A stretch of DNA of 64,000 bases from Armatimonadota bacterium (GTDB lineage Bacteria; Armatimonadota; Fimbriimonadia; Fimbriimonadales; Fimbriimonadaceae), in NCBI GenBank assembly GCA_020161505.1, contig JAIUNY010000003.1, positions 1-64,000 on the forward strand, read 5' to 3'. This document shows, piece after piece, positions 45,117-54,086 of the stretch. The notes under the pieces are model-generated. The model had not been told where the DNA came from, made no database searches, and saw only the letters and a list, made by a program, of their open reading frames with translations. The position numbers and the translations under genes are program-made. Numbering within the stretch: the stretch's first letter is position 1; every line of letters starts with the position of its first letter.

Positions 45117-47474
45117 TTACTCCATGCGTCCCTCGCCTGCGATTTGAACCGGATCTGAGCCGACCTGGATCCCGAGCGGTTTCCCTTCTCCGATCCGCAC
45201 TCTGATCTCCTTTGCCCCCTTGGCGGGGTGAATCGTCGCCGACGCCAGCTTCCCCTCTTCCCAAGAGAGATCCACGCGGTGCCCGCCGCGAACCCGCAGA
45301 CCCTTCGCCGAGCCGGAGGGCCACTCTTTGGGCAAACAGGGCAGCAGATGGATATCCCCCCGATGCGACTGCACGAGCATCTCTGCGATTCCCGCCGTGG
45401 CGCCGAAGTTGCCATCAATTTGGAACGGAGGATGCGCGCCGAAGAGGTTCGCGTACACGCCCCCCACTCCAGGGTTCGTCTTGGGATCAGCCATCACCAT
45501 CACCCGTTTGACCATGCCGTAGGCTTTCTCTGGATCGCGAAGCCTCGCCCAGAGACACATCCGCCACGCCATCGCCCAACCGGTGGATTGATCGCCCCGA
45601 ATCTCCATGGATTGGCGCACCGCACGGGCGAGGGTCGGCGTGTCGTCGACATTGATCTCGCTCCCCGGAAAAGCCGCCCAGAGATGACTGAGGTGACGGT
45701 GATTGACTTCCGTCTCGGGGAAATCGTCGAGCCATTCCTGAAGCTGCCCGCGCGAACCGACGAGGAATCGGTGCACCTGCTCCCTCTTTTCCGACCAGTC
45801 AGGATCGGGTGCGACACCGAGAATTCGAGCTGCTTCCTCGGCATCCGCCAGCACTTGCTTAATGATCCCCAGATCCATCGCGGCACCGACGCCGACGGCA
45901 GGAGCCAGATCGCCCTTCACTCGGAAGTTGATCTCTGGCGAGGTGGAGGGCGCGGTCACCAGCTTGCCGTCTCGGTTCGGATCGGCGACAAGCCAAGCCG
46001 CACAGAAGTCAGCCGAGCCCTTCAAGGCGGAAAAATCGCGCGCTAGCTGCTTCTTGTCCCCGGTGAACCGATAGTGCTCCATGATATGGGTCGCCGACCA
46101 AGGGCCTCCCAGCGCCCAGTTCGCCCAGCCCGGCCATCCTGCGAGATCGCCCACCGGTGCAGAGTGTCGCCAGAGATCGCTGTTGTGGTGCACCGTCCAG
46201 CCCGGCATGCCGTAGTTGACTTTCGCCGTTTCGGTGCCGGTGCGCATCTGCTCGCGGGTCATCTGGAGGAAAGCCTCGTGGGTTTCCGGGAGAGCGCTCA
46301 CCAACGCGGGCCAGTAGTTCATCTGGGCGTTGATGTTCATCGTGTAGTTGGCACTCCACGGGGGCCGCATGTCTTGATTCCAGATTCCCTGGAGATTTGC
46401 CGCCTGGCTTCCCGGTTGCGAGGAGCTGACCAGGAGATACCGGCCGTATTGGTAGAGCAGGCTCACCAACCCAGGATCGCTGGTTTGGTTGAACTCGGCT
46501 ACGCGCTGGTTGGTCGGGATACTCGTTCGATCCGGCCCCTCCAGCGAGATCCCATTGCGCTCCATCATCGGGCGGAAGAGCTTGGTGTGGCGGGCCAGGA
46601 GATCGCGCTTGTTCTTCGCGGCAGCCAGGTCTTTCTTGGCGCGGACAATGGGATCAGGGCCGAGGTGCGGAGCCGTGAAGGGATCGACGAAACTCGTGCG
46701 GAGAGCGAGAAGAAGGGTGACCTTGCTCCCGCCTTTGATCTCCAGACCATGGCCGTTGACCTTCACCGAAACTCCTTCTCCGAGAGCCTGCAGAACTCCG
46801 GCAAACGCCATTCCGCGACCTTCCTTGTATCGAATCGGATCGGGCGTGTTGCCTAAATAGTTGGGATCGGCGTGCACCGGGGCTCGGCCTGACATCACGA
46901 GAAGCTCGCCATCGCCCTTCACCGTGTGGGTCACTTGACTCGTGAGGATCGCGTGGAGGTCGATTCCCTCGGGATCCGAGCTTGTGAGTTCCACGACGAT
47001 CACCTGATCGGCGAGGCTCGCGTAAACCTTCTGAGTGACATTTCCGGCTCGGCTCGTGGCCACTCCATCAGCCAGTTCAAGAACCCGTGCGTAAGGCTGA
47101 TTGCTCGATCTCCGATGCTTGAGGATCAAGTCGCCAAAGGGGAGGTAGCTCTGAGTGTAAGGCCCCTGCATCTGGATGGCGAGCCCGTCGACCTTTTCCC
47201 ATTCTCCTGCGAATAAAGCGCGTCGGATCTCCGGGAGAAGCTCCTTGGCTTTCGGATTGTTCCAGTTCTTCGGCTCGCCCGCCCAGAACGTGTCTTCGTT
47301 CAGCGCGATGCGCTCTTGAGCCACACCTCCGAAGACCATCGCGCCGAGACGCCCGTTTCCGACGGGCAAGGCTTCAATCCACTGCTCGGCGGGGCGATCG
47401 TACAGCAGTCGGGATTCGCCCGTCATGTTCGGGCGGTCGGGCAACGAAAGGATGCTGAGCAAACAAGGCAACAC
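45117..47474 (-). CDS. GH95 family glycoside hydrolase (alpha-L-fucosidase type)
   Basis: A 785-residue inverting glycosidase that removes alpha-1,2-linked fucose, or in some members galactose. The N-terminal beta domain starts [26 protein letters not shown], a GH95 hallmark. The catalytic region holds [18 protein letters not shown] (the paired Asn residues that activate the base), TSPEINF (general-acid Glu) and [19 protein letters not shown] (Asp). The first 16 residues are only a short hydrophobic stretch, so export is uncertain. GATACT lies 3 nt before the ATG. With the sialidase and GHL10 genes it suggests host- or plant-glycan or EPS degradation. Confidence 0.92.
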   Translation of the reverse strand: MLPCLLSILSLPDRPNMTGESRLLYDRPAEQWIEALPVGNGRLGAMVFGGVAQERIALNEDTFWAGEPKNWNNPKAKELLPEIRRALFAGEWEKVDGLAIQMQGPYTQSYLPFGDLILKHRRSSNQPYARVLELADGVATSRAGNVTQKVYASLADQVIVVELTSSDPEGIDLHAILTSQVTHTVKGDGELLVMSGRAPVHADPNYLGNTPDPIRYKEGRGMAFAGVLQALGEGVSVKVNGHGLEIKGGSKVTLLLALRTSFVDPFTAPHLGPDPIVRAKKDLAAAKNKRDLLARHTKLFRPMMERNGISLEGPDRTSIPTNQRVAEFNQTSDPGLVSLLYQYGRYLLVSSSQPGSQAANLQGIWNQDMRPPWSANYTMNINAQMNYWPALVSALPETHEAFLQMTREQMRTGTETAKVNYGMPGWTVHHNSDLWRHSAPVGDLAGWPGWANWALGGPWSATHIMEHYRFTGDKKQLARDFSALKGSADFCAAWLVADPNRDGKLVTAPSTSPEINFRVKGDLAPAVGVGAAMDLGIIKQVLADAEEAARILGVAPDPDWSEKREQVHRFLVGSRGQLQEWLDDFPETEVNHRHLSHLWAAFPGSEINVDDTPTLARAVRQSMEIRGDQSTGWAMAWRMCLWARLRDPEKAYGMVKRVMVMADPKTNPGVGGVYANLFGAHPPFQIDGNFGATAGIAEMLVQSHRGDIHLLPCLPKEWPSGSAKGLRVRGGHRVDLSWEEGKLASATIHPAKGAKEIRVRIGEGKPLGIQVGSDPVQIAGEGRME

Positions 47475-47506
47475 ATCTTAGTATCCCTCTCCACCGAACG
47501 CGGAAT

Positions 47507-48250
47507 CTAGATCAGCTCGGCAAGCGAATCGGGATTGAGAATGGAAATCGTGCGACTCTCGGTTTCGATCCATTTCTTCTTTTGCCAGGCACTCATCACC
47601 CGGATCGTGGATTCCACCGTCGTGCCGGCCATTTCGGCGATGTCCTGCCGGGTCAGCGGCACGTTGATCCGGATCGTTTTGCCGTCTTCCGTGCCGTAGC
47701 TCTCGGCAACCATGAACAGAATCGCGGCAATTCTCTGATCAACCTTGCCGGTGCTCATCCGGGCAATCATCTCGTAGCTCGATCGAAGTCGGGTCGTGGT
47801 GCGCCGTACGAGGGCTTCTTTCAGCACCAGGTTTTCCCGGTAAACATCGAAGAAGCGACGCTTGGGAACTTTGAGATACCAGGTGTTGCAGACGGCCTTT
47901 GCGGTCTGGGGGCATCCGGAACCTTCTAGGGCCCCGAGCAAGCCAAAGACCTGACCTGGCCCCATCAGTTCCGTGGTCACGTCGTGACCAGCGGCAGTGG
48001 ATCGGGTCATCTTGACGAAACCAATGCCGACCACGCCGAAGAAATCGACGTCGCTGCCGTTGATCCAGATCGTTTCGGCGCGCTCGGCGTACGCCATGTG
48101 TGAGACCCCACCGAGGTCAGAGATCTGATCCTCGGTGAGGCTGTTGAGCAAGGTGCTCGCGCGGAGCACTTGGAGGTTCGTGGGTGCTTCGGGATACGCT
48201 GCCATTCCGCCATCAGGCCAGTACCGCACAGAGGAATCCCGATGCGGCAT
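47507..48250 (-). CDS. Crp/Fnr family transcription regulator
   Basis: A 247-residue regulator: cyclic-nucleotide-binding beta-roll (~25-140), dimerisation helix (~145-170) and a winged HTH (~185-240). The recognition helix reads TTVESTIRVMSAWQKKK. Its Val-Glu and final Arg match the positions that contact the TGA half-site in FNR and CRP; the FNR-specific Ser is replaced. It lacks the N-terminal Cys cluster of Fe-S FNR, so oxygen sensing by a cluster is unlikely. It begins directly after the ccsA stop (TAG-ATG), last in the nrfHA-resB-ccsA cluster, and so is a strong candidate regulator of that cluster. Confidence 0.88.
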   Translation of the reverse strand: MPHRDSSVRYWPDGGMAAYPEAPTNLQVLRASTLLNSLTEDQISDLGGVSHMAYAERAETIWINGSDVDFFGVVGIGFVKMTRSTAAGHDVTTELMGPGQVFGLLGALEGSGCPQTAKAVCNTWYLKVPKRRFFDVYRENLVLKEALVRRTTTRLRSSYEMIARMSTGKVDQRIAAILFMVAESYGTEDGKTIRINVPLTRQDIAEMAGTTVESTIRVMSAWQKKKWIETESRTISILNPDSLAELI

Positions 48251-49039
48251 CTAGTCCACCTGCGTGTAAGTATGCACGCTTTCCTTGGCCGTGGGAAGAT
48301 AGTTGACCCCAAACCAGCAACCCATGAGCACGGCAAACCCAATGACCAAGAGCCCGATGTTCAGGCTCGGCTTCATCGCGTGGCGATGCTTCACGTGAAG
48401 GTAGATGAGATACGCAGCCCAGGTAAGGAACGCCCATGTCTCCTTGGGATCCCACGTCCAGTAGTGTCCCCACGCTTCCTTCGCCCAGAACGCTCCAAAC
48501 AAGAGACCCGTGGTGAGAAGCGGCAAGCCGACCATCACCAGTTTGTGAGGGGCTTCGACGTCTTCCGGTTGAACGGCTTCGCCCTTGAGCTTGCGTTGAA
48601 TGAACACCCAGGCTCCGACCAAGCTGCTCAGCCCAAGAGCCGAGTAGGCGACCATATAGACCACGACGTGTGGGACAAACCACGGGCTCTGCAGAGCCGG
48701 CATCAAGGTTTTATCCATATACTCGGGGTGGGCCAGGTTGATCCCGGCGAACATCGCGCCCATCAGGCAGCTGGGGATCGCGAGGATCTTGGTATCAAAC
48801 CGCCAGCCGATCAAGATTCCCAGGAACGGCACGGTGATGGCGTACCACCAGCGCGTTTCGCCCAGAGTGCGCATCGGCGGACGACCGAGGGTCATCCAGA
48901 GAGAGGTGAGGAATACAACTCCTGCGATCACGCCGAGCATGGTGAGCACGTCGCCAATCCAGGGTCGTTTGCGTTGAAGAAGATACGCGCCGCTTGCTGC
49001 AATCCAGCTGCCAAGGGCGAATTGAGCGACCATTGTCAT
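48251..49039 (-). CDS. ccsA: Cytochrome c biogenesis protein CcsA (haem exporter/lyase half)
   Basis: System II cytochrome c maturation protein with about eight membrane helices, 262 residues. The haem-handling WWD motif is WGHYWTWDPKETWAFLTW, and conserved His residues flank it (PHVVVYMVAYSAL, HVKHRHAM). The ATG overlaps the resB stop (ATGA), so the two halves of the system are made together. The ATG at 49039 was chosen for this reason over a nearby ATG at 49033. Adjacent nrfA has a CxxCK haem site, which in Wolinella needs a dedicated CcsBA-type lyase (NrfI) encoded beside nrfHA. Confidence 0.92.
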   Translation of the reverse strand: MTMVAQFALGSWIAASGAYLLQRKRPWIGDVLTMLGVIAGVVFLTSLWMTLGRPPMRTLGETRWWYAITVPFLGILIGWRFDTKILAIPSCLMGAMFAGINLAHPEYMDKTLMPALQSPWFVPHVVVYMVAYSALGLSSLVGAWVFIQRKLKGEAVQPEDVEAPHKLVMVGLPLLTTGLLFGAFWAKEAWGHYWTWDPKETWAFLTWAAYLIYLHVKHRHAMKPSLNIGLLVIGFAVLMGCWFGVNYLPTAKESVHTYTQVD

Positions 49040-50367
49040 TTCTTTGAACCTCGTCCGTTGGTCGTGCCAACGCCATTCCACAGGTGGAGCACCGATCCGA
49101 AAATCAGGAGTCCCATGCCGAAATACACCACGCCGATGCCTGGGTCACGGACGGCTTCCAGCGTTGAATACTGGGAGGCCGCACCCATCTTTTGGTCGTA
49201 GCTGAGTTGATAGAGCGTCCATCCGTCGCGGGTGATCGGCTCGTTGACTTTGATCGTGTGCTTCTCTTCCCCAGCGCCGTTCTTGATCGTGATGTCGGAG
49301 CGGAATTCCTTCGGCCGCGGATCGGGCATCACGATCGCGCTCGTTTCGCCGAGTCGGATGTGGTTGGGAGGAGCATCGACGGAGCCGCAGCTCACCCAGC
49401 CTTCGAACGTCTCGCCCTTCGGGGTCGTGACTGCCAACTCAGCCGCCGGAGGAGCAGTCTTCCAGGGAGCGGCTTGCCAGCCGTCCGCGCCGAAGATCGC
49501 CTTGGGGAGGTACTTCTTGACCTTGATCTTGTAGCCCGCGACGTCGGTGGTCAGGCCTTCTTTCAAGAGGTCTTCGCCCGGAGTGACATCCACGCCGCCC
49601 TCGACTTTGGGGTCAAGTTCGGCGAGGGCCAAGACGGGCGGGAAGGAGGTGAGAACGAACTCATTGAGCGTGATCTCGAACGGAAGTTTGACCTCTGTGT
49701 TGTCCTTCTTCACCGCCACTGTCGTCGGCTGCCCGTGGAAGAGCACGATGATGTCGCGCTCAAGGAAAAGTGAAGAGCCGGCCCCGCCGATGATCGCGAT
49801 GGCAAGACCGGCGTGAGTCGTGAAATACACGACATTGGTGTAGTTGATCGGCCAGCATCGCTTGCCGACGGATCCAACCAGGTTGACGAGCATCAGGGCC
49901 ACGAGGAGCACGAACGGCCAGCTCACCCACACGCTTTCGACCTGAAACTGCTCTTGCAGAGTCTGAAGTGGGACGATTCCCCCGACCAGACCGAGAATTC
50001 CTACCGCGCTTGTCACGACGACTGCAACCGGGATGCTCGTCAGCCAGTGGATGACTCGGTTCTTGCGCCCCACACGGCCCGCAATCAGCGAACCTGGGAC
50101 AGCGAGGGCGAGTAACCACATGACTGGGTTGAGCATCGGAGGGATTCGGTAGCCGATCGTCGCGTGGAGAGCGACGCCGAGGGCAACCAAGTATCCGCAC
50201 AGCACCACGGCGTGCGGATATCCGAGAGTGCCCTGCCAAAACGCTTCTTTGACCTTTCGGTCGAGATTGGGATTGAGTCCACCCGAGGGAGCCTCAGGGG
50301 AAACGGCTTCAGGTTCGAGAACCTGCCCGCTTGAGGGTTTGGGTTTTCGAGGATGTGCGATCATCAC
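49036..50367 (-). CDS. resB: ResB/Ccs1-like cytochrome c biogenesis protein
   Basis: The second half of the System II cytochrome c synthase, 443 residues. An N-terminal cytoplasmic tail is followed by two or three TM helices (VVLCGYLVALGVALHAT, MWLLALAVPGSLIA, WPFVLLVALMLVNLVG), then FTTHAGLAIAIIGGAGSSLF, a large extracytoplasmic domain (~200-405), and a last TM helix (IGVVYFGMGLLIFGSVLHLW). The late YQLSYDQKMGAASQYSTLEAVRDPGIGVVYFGM is characteristic of ResB. It delivers apocytochromes and haem to CcsA. It lies 165 bp downstream of nrfA with a terminator between, so part of its expression may come from read-through or a separate promoter. Confidence 0.9.
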   Translation of the reverse strand: MMIAHPRKPKPSSGQVLEPEAVSPEAPSGGLNPNLDRKVKEAFWQGTLGYPHAVVLCGYLVALGVALHATIGYRIPPMLNPVMWLLALAVPGSLIAGRVGRKNRVIHWLTSIPVAVVVTSAVGILGLVGGIVPLQTLQEQFQVESVWVSWPFVLLVALMLVNLVGSVGKRCWPINYTNVVYFTTHAGLAIAIIGGAGSSLFLERDIIVLFHGQPTTVAVKKDNTEVKLPFEITLNEFVLTSFPPVLALAELDPKVEGGVDVTPGEDLLKEGLTTDVAGYKIKVKKYLPKAIFGADGWQAAPWKTAPPAAELAVTTPKGETFEGWVSCGSVDAPPNHIRLGETSAIVMPDPRPKEFRSDITIKNGAGEEKHTIKVNEPITRDGWTLYQLSYDQKMGAASQYSTLEAVRDPGIGVVYFGMGLLIFGSVLHLWNGVGTTNGRGSKK

Positions 50368-50465
50368 CCTTATCGTGCGCCGACCCAGGTTTTGAAACTA
50401 TGACGGCCATCATGTCCTAGTCTTTTGTTGAAAAAAGTTCGGAAAGTCGACTTCAACCAAGGAAA

Positions 50466-50493
50466 ATCCCCCGACCCAGGTGGATCGGGGGAT
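50466..50493 (-). terminator. Terminator or attenuator after nrfA
   Basis: ATCCCCCGA (50466-50474) pairs with TCGGGGGAT (50485-50493). On the minus strand it is followed by TTTTCC, so it would stop or attenuate transcription between nrfA and resB. Confidence 0.7.
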
Positions 50494-50532
50494 GGAATCC
50501 AGGAGACTCTCGTTCCTGCAGAGCAGGCCTGG

Positions 50533-52026
50533 TTATCGACTGATTGTCTTCATCTTCGGTGCGTTTTTCACCTGTTTCTTTTGCTGTTCCTCGGCGGCAG
50601 CCTTCGCTTCTTCAGCCTTTTTCTTGGCGTTTTGGGCATCAACGTAAGGCTTGATGTAAGCCTGAGCCTTTTCCTTGGTGCCGATGTCGGGCGTGGAGGC
50701 GACGGCGGCCAGACCGAGCTTGGTACGGACTCCGGCGAGTACCAATCGACCTTCGCTGGCGATGTTCAGAGCCTTGCTGAGAACTCGAACCGACTCTTGC
50801 GGAGCGTGGAAGCCGAAGCCGTTGTTGGCACTGATGTAGTCCCAGTACATTTGGGCTTTGCTGACCAGCTCACGAGGCTTGGCGAGTTGCTCTTCGGTGG
50901 CACCCTTTTGCGCGGCTTCGCCGATGCTTAGGTGGAGATTCGTGATTGCGACTTCTGCCGCATCCATGACTTCATGGTGCTTGGCTTGCATCGAATACAC
51001 GCGATCCTTGATGTCCTTCTCGCTCCACTTGTGGCAGACCTGGCACGAGTTCTCGATGTTGAGAAGCGGGCTCTGGATTTGGTGATCCGAGAACTTCACG
51101 CCGCCTTCTTGCTTGTATGGCATATGGCAGTCGGCGCAGCTGACGCCTCGAGCGGCGTGGACGCCTTGCGAGAACACCTCGTAATCCGGGTGCTGCATCT
51201 TGATCATCTTCGCGCCAGAGATCGCGTGCGTCCAGTCCACGTGACCGGATTCCGCGTAGTACTCTTCCATGTTCTCGGCGGTCATGCCTTTGTCCCATGG
51301 GAAGGTGAGGTACTGCTCTTTTTTGCCTTTGAAGTAGTACTCCACGTGGCACTGCGCGCAGACGAGAGAGCGCATCTCTTGGTGAGTCAGCTTGGCGATA
51401 TCCTTGCCCTGTCGCGTGAGAGCTTCCTTCAGGGCCGGTCGGGAAATTTGCAGAGCCATCGTCTTTTCGTCGTGGCAGTCCGCGCAGCCGATCGGGTTCG
51501 TCACATCTTGAACGTAGTGATCGAACTTCTCGGCGTAGTACTCCTTCACGCCATCGCGGGCCATGACTCGGGGGACATCGGGGCTCTTGCAGGTCCAGCA
51601 GGTTGCCGGAGTTTTGTCGTTGCGACGCGGAGTGTTTTTCACGTCGTCAATCGCATGCATGTGTCCCCGAGGAGCGTTGTAGCCCTTGGCGAAGGCGTAG
51701 CCCGCCCACATCACAACGAGTTTCGGGTTGTTGGCCAGGTGATCGCGCTCGACGTTGCCGCCGTACTTCGTTTCCCCGTCCATCTTTTCCGTCGCAAGCC
51801 AGGTGTTGTATTCGCGCGGGAAGTTAACGCCCCATTTGGAGTTGTCAGATTCCCATTCGCCCACAGGTTGCTTGATGGTCAATCGCCCGACCACCGCTTC
51901 TTCGCGGCGTTCGAGAATCGAACTTGCCAGAAGACCGAGCGCGACGACACCGAGGGCAGATCCACCAAGAACCCACCAGCCCAGCGCGGAACCGCGAGGT
52001 CGAGATGATTGATTGTCACTATTCAT
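50533..52026 (-). CDS. nrfA: Ammonia-forming cytochrome c nitrite reductase
   Basis: Pentahaem enzyme that reduces nitrite to ammonium with six electrons outside the membrane; 497 residues. The active-site haem motif is CWTCK (143-147), with Lys as axial ligand. The other four are CADCH (181-185), CAQCH (223-227), CADCH (297-301) and CQVCH (328-332). Catalytic Tyr and His candidates lie in CHVEYYF and KMQHPDYE. The N-terminus carries an uncleaved-looking anchor (LGWWVLGGSALGVVALGLLA), and the C-terminus ends in a long Lys/Ala/Glu helix that is longer than usual. It overlaps nrfH by 4 bp. Confidence 0.97.
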   Translation of the reverse strand: MNSDNQSSRPRGSALGWWVLGGSALGVVALGLLASSILERREEAVVGRLTIKQPVGEWESDNSKWGVNFPREYNTWLATEKMDGETKYGGNVERDHLANNPKLVVMWAGYAFAKGYNAPRGHMHAIDDVKNTPRRNDKTPATCWTCKSPDVPRVMARDGVKEYYAEKFDHYVQDVTNPIGCADCHDEKTMALQISRPALKEALTRQGKDIAKLTHQEMRSLVCAQCHVEYYFKGKKEQYLTFPWDKGMTAENMEEYYAESGHVDWTHAISGAKMIKMQHPDYEVFSQGVHAARGVSCADCHMPYKQEGGVKFSDHQIQSPLLNIENSCQVCHKWSEKDIKDRVYSMQAKHHEVMDAAEVAITNLHLSIGEAAQKGATEEQLAKPRELVSKAQMYWDYISANNGFGFHAPQESVRVLSKALNIASEGRLVLAGVRTKLGLAAVASTPDIGTKEKAQAYIKPYVDAQNAKKKAEEAKAAAEEQQKKQVKNAPKMKTISR

Positions 52027-52604
52027 CGAGATTTCTCCGTTGATTCAGGATTTTTGAAACTGTCAAACCCCGTGCGCGGGAGGCCAGGGGTGAGAGTGTT
52101 GGGAGCGGAGCTCAGGCTGCTTGCGCGACCGTGAGGGGTTTCACGGTGGCAATCAACGCAAGAGCGATCCCCTCCGTGAACGTTGATGCCGTTGAGTTCC
52201 GAGACCAATTCGGTGTGGCAGCGCACGCAGTTGCCTTGGATCACATGCTTGGCTTCTTCGGTCGCGCGGAGGACTTGGGGCTCCTTGCGCAGAGTGAAGA
52301 TCGTGCTGTGGCGCATGCCATCTTTGGCCTTGAAGAGATACTTGTTCAAGGTCGTGTCGTGGGGCACGTGGCAGTCGTTGCACGTCGCCACCCGGGCATG
52401 GCTGGAGTGTTGCCATGAAGCGTAGTAAGGCTTCATCACATGGCAGTTGATACAGGTTGTGGGGTCGTCGCTGAGATAGCTCCCGGCGCGGCTGATCCTT
52501 GCCACGTAGATCCCTGAGCCGAGCAAGACCCCCAAGGAGACAAAGCACGCCATCCGAACTTTCGGAGGCACATCGGCCAGTGTGACGAGGGATCGAATAT
52601 CCAC
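52023..52604 (-). CDS. nrfH: NrfH-type tetrahaem quinol dehydrogenase
   Basis: Membrane-anchored NapC/NirT-family cytochrome that takes electrons from menaquinol and passes them to NrfA; 193 residues. One TM helix (VRMACFVSLGVLLGSGIYVARI) is followed by four haem motifs: CINCH, CNDCH, CVRCH and CVDCH. The GTG start at 52604 (VDIRSLVTLADVPPK) is preceded by GGAG at good distance; the longer open frame upstream runs into the sialidase gene and is shadow. The C-terminal ~35 residues after the last haem are Ser/Pro-rich. It is the first gene of the ammonification cluster, with a Crp/Fnr-like palindrome 72 bp upstream of the start. Confidence 0.95.
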   Translation of the reverse strand: MDIRSLVTLADVPPKVRMACFVSLGVLLGSGIYVARISRAGSYLSDDPTTCINCHVMKPYYASWQHSSHARVATCNDCHVPHDTTLNKYLFKAKDGMRHSTIFTLRKEPQVLRATEEAKHVIQGNCVRCHTELVSELNGINVHGGDRSCVDCHRETPHGRASSLSSAPNTLTPGLPRTGFDSFKNPESTEKSR

Positions 52605-52675
52605 CTGTGATCTCCATTCCGTGGCGGTTGGGCCACGTTTCTGAGTCCATCCTGGGCGAGATTCAGGACGTCGTC

Positions 52676-52691
52676 TATGACGAGCGTCATA
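52676..52691. promoter_or_regulatory. Crp/Fnr-type operator candidate (TATGA-N6-TCATA)
   Basis: TATGACGAGCGTCATA is a 16-bp inverted repeat with the TGA-N6-TCA spacing shared by CRP and FNR sites. Its centre is 79 bp upstream of the nrfH start codon and 50 bp upstream of the sialidase start. The cluster's own Crp/Fnr gene at 47507-48250 is the natural candidate to bind it. Confidence 0.55.
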
Positions 52692-52721
52692 CCTAGGAAC
52701 TTTTCGCCGGGACAGATCGGC

Positions 52722-52727
52722 TAGACT
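52722..52727 (+). promoter_or_regulatory. Putative leaderless -10 box of the sialidase gene
   Basis: TAGACT ends 6 nt before the ATG at 52734, with no Shine-Dalgarno sequence. Confidence 0.45.
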
Positions 52728-52733
52728 CGCGAA

Positions 52734-53831
52734 ATGATGCTGATTCCCCTTGTTCTGGGGCTCGCCGAAGTGCAGGTCAGCGAGCCAGAAGTGGTCTTCC
52801 AGAGCCAAGCTCTGGATGCCACCGCGAAGTTTGAAACGTACCGAATTCCGGCCCTCGCGATGACTCGGCGCGGCACGCTGCTCGCTTTTGCCGAAGGGCG
52901 GCAATCCGTCCATGATCAGGCGGCGAACACCTTGGTGCTTCGACGCAAGTTGAAGAATGGCCAAAGTTGGGAGCCGATGCAGGTTGTGTTCGATTGGTCG
53001 CCCGCCTCCTTGAACAACCCCACCGTGCTCGTGGGGAGTTCGGGGCGAATCTGGCTGATGTTCCAGATGTATCCCAAGGGGATCGGCGAATACACGGTTC
53101 AAACAGGCTTTGATCCCCTCACGACCAACCAGGCATTTCTGAGCTACAGCGATGACGATGGCAAAACCTGGAGTCAGCCGAAGGACTTGACCCGGATTGT
53201 GAAGCGCCCGGAAGTGAAAACCATCGCGAGCGGCCCGGGCATCGGCATCGAACTGACTCGAGGCAAGCATCTGGGCAGACTCCTCTTTCCCTTCAACGAA
53301 CGCGAAGGGACTTCTTGGACCACCTACTCGGTTCTCTCAGATGACAAGGGCGTGACCTGGCAAAGGGGTGCGCTGACCCCGAAGCCGGAGGGGACCCATC
53401 CGAATGAGGTCCAGTTCTCCGAACTGGCCGATGGGTCAGTGCTGCTCAATGCCCGGAATCAGGCCAGTGCGCGTCAACGACTTCAAGCTGTGAGCACGGA
53501 TGGCGGTGCGACTTGGTCTTCGGCAGAACTTCGCCCTGACCTCACCGATCCGGTGTGCATGGGATCGGTGATTCGCGTCGGATTCAAGCCGGATCTTCTC
53601 GCGTTTTCTAACCCGGAGAGCACCCATTCGCGCACGAATGGCGTCCTCAAGCTTTCACGGGATGGCGGAAAAACTTGGGCGAAAGCTGCCGTGATTGATG
53701 CCGGCTCGTTTGCCTATTCGAGCCTGGTGGCTCTCTCCGAAAAGAAGATTGGCGCGCTTTACGAGCAGGTCACCCGAGTGAACGGACGCGAGGGTTACTC
53801 TCTGCTCTACCGCCAAATCGCTCTGCCCTAG
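52734..53831 (+). CDS. Sialidase/BNR-repeat glycosidase
   Basis: An exo-sialidase-like six-bladed propeller of 365 residues. The YRIPALA motif supplies the first Arg of the substrate triad, and FAEGRQSVHD follows. Four Asp boxes are visible: SYSDDDGKTWSQP, LSDDKGVTWQRG, STDGGATWSSA and SRDGGKTWAKA. The end GREGYSLLYRQI is typical. The N-terminus is a short signal-like stretch (MMLIPLVLGLAEVQV). Actual specificity (sialic acid, rhamnogalacturonan or other) is not certain from motifs. It is divergent from nrfH with a shared 129-bp gap. Confidence 0.88.
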   Translation: MMLIPLVLGLAEVQVSEPEVVFQSQALDATAKFETYRIPALAMTRRGTLLAFAEGRQSVHDQAANTLVLRRKLKNGQSWEPMQVVFDWSPASLNNPTVLVGSSGRIWLMFQMYPKGIGEYTVQTGFDPLTTNQAFLSYSDDDGKTWSQPKDLTRIVKRPEVKTIASGPGIGIELTRGKHLGRLLFPFNEREGTSWTTYSVLSDDKGVTWQRGALTPKPEGTHPNEVQFSELADGSVLLNARNQASARQRLQAVSTDGGATWSSAELRPDLTDPVCMGSVIRVGFKPDLLAFSNPESTHSRTNGVLKLSRDGGKTWAKAAVIDAGSFAYSSLVALSEKKIGALYEQVTRVNGREGYSLLYRQIALP

Positions 53832-53837
53832 AGCAGT

Positions 53838-53867
53838 GCTGCCCCGTGAAGTGATTCCCGGGGCAGC
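53838..53867. terminator. Bidirectional hairpin terminator
   Basis: GCTGCCCCG (53838-53846) pairs with CGGGGCAGC (53859-53867) between the converging sialidase and lipoprotein genes. On the plus strand a TTTT follows 9 nt later. Confidence 0.6.
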
Positions 53868-53886
53868 TGCGTCGATTTTGGATACC

Positions 53887-54084
53887 TTACTGATCCGTCG
53901 CGGCTTCGTCGACCTTGTTCGACGTTCCGCCACCTGCGGCATCCGGGCCACCGGATTGACCAGTCTCGAACTGGCTGCTTCCCGATTCGGGAGCGGCATC
54001 CGGCTTATCGTAGTTCTCGGTTCCCGAGCACGCCACGAGGCTCAGCACGGCACCGAAGAGAAGGGTGAGAGCAAGGACTCGCAT
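53887..54084 (-). CDS. Small putative lipoprotein
   Basis: A 65-residue protein with a lipoprotein signal peptide (MRVLALTLLFGAVLSLVAC, Cys19 as the lipidation site) and a hydrophilic Gly/Ser/Asp/Glu-rich remainder without structure. It begins 2 bp after the stop of the prepilin gene and is probably co-transcribed with it. Small acidic lipoproteins next to such prepilins recur in this kind of genome, to my knowledge without known function. Confidence 0.7.
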   Translation of the reverse strand: MRVLALTLLFGAVLSLVACSGTENYDKPDAAPESGSSQFETGQSGGPDAAGGGTSNKVDEAATDQ

Positions 54085-54086
54085 TC

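Noticed and set aside
47974-47988. GGTCACGTCGTGACC palindrome inside the Crp/Fnr gene
   Set aside because: It is within coding sequence, and its spacing does not match the TGA-N6-TCA site upstream of nrfH.
52605-53270. Long N-terminal extension of the nrfH frame
   Set aside because: It is antisense to the sialidase gene, and a GTG with GGAG at 52604 gives the normal NrfH start.
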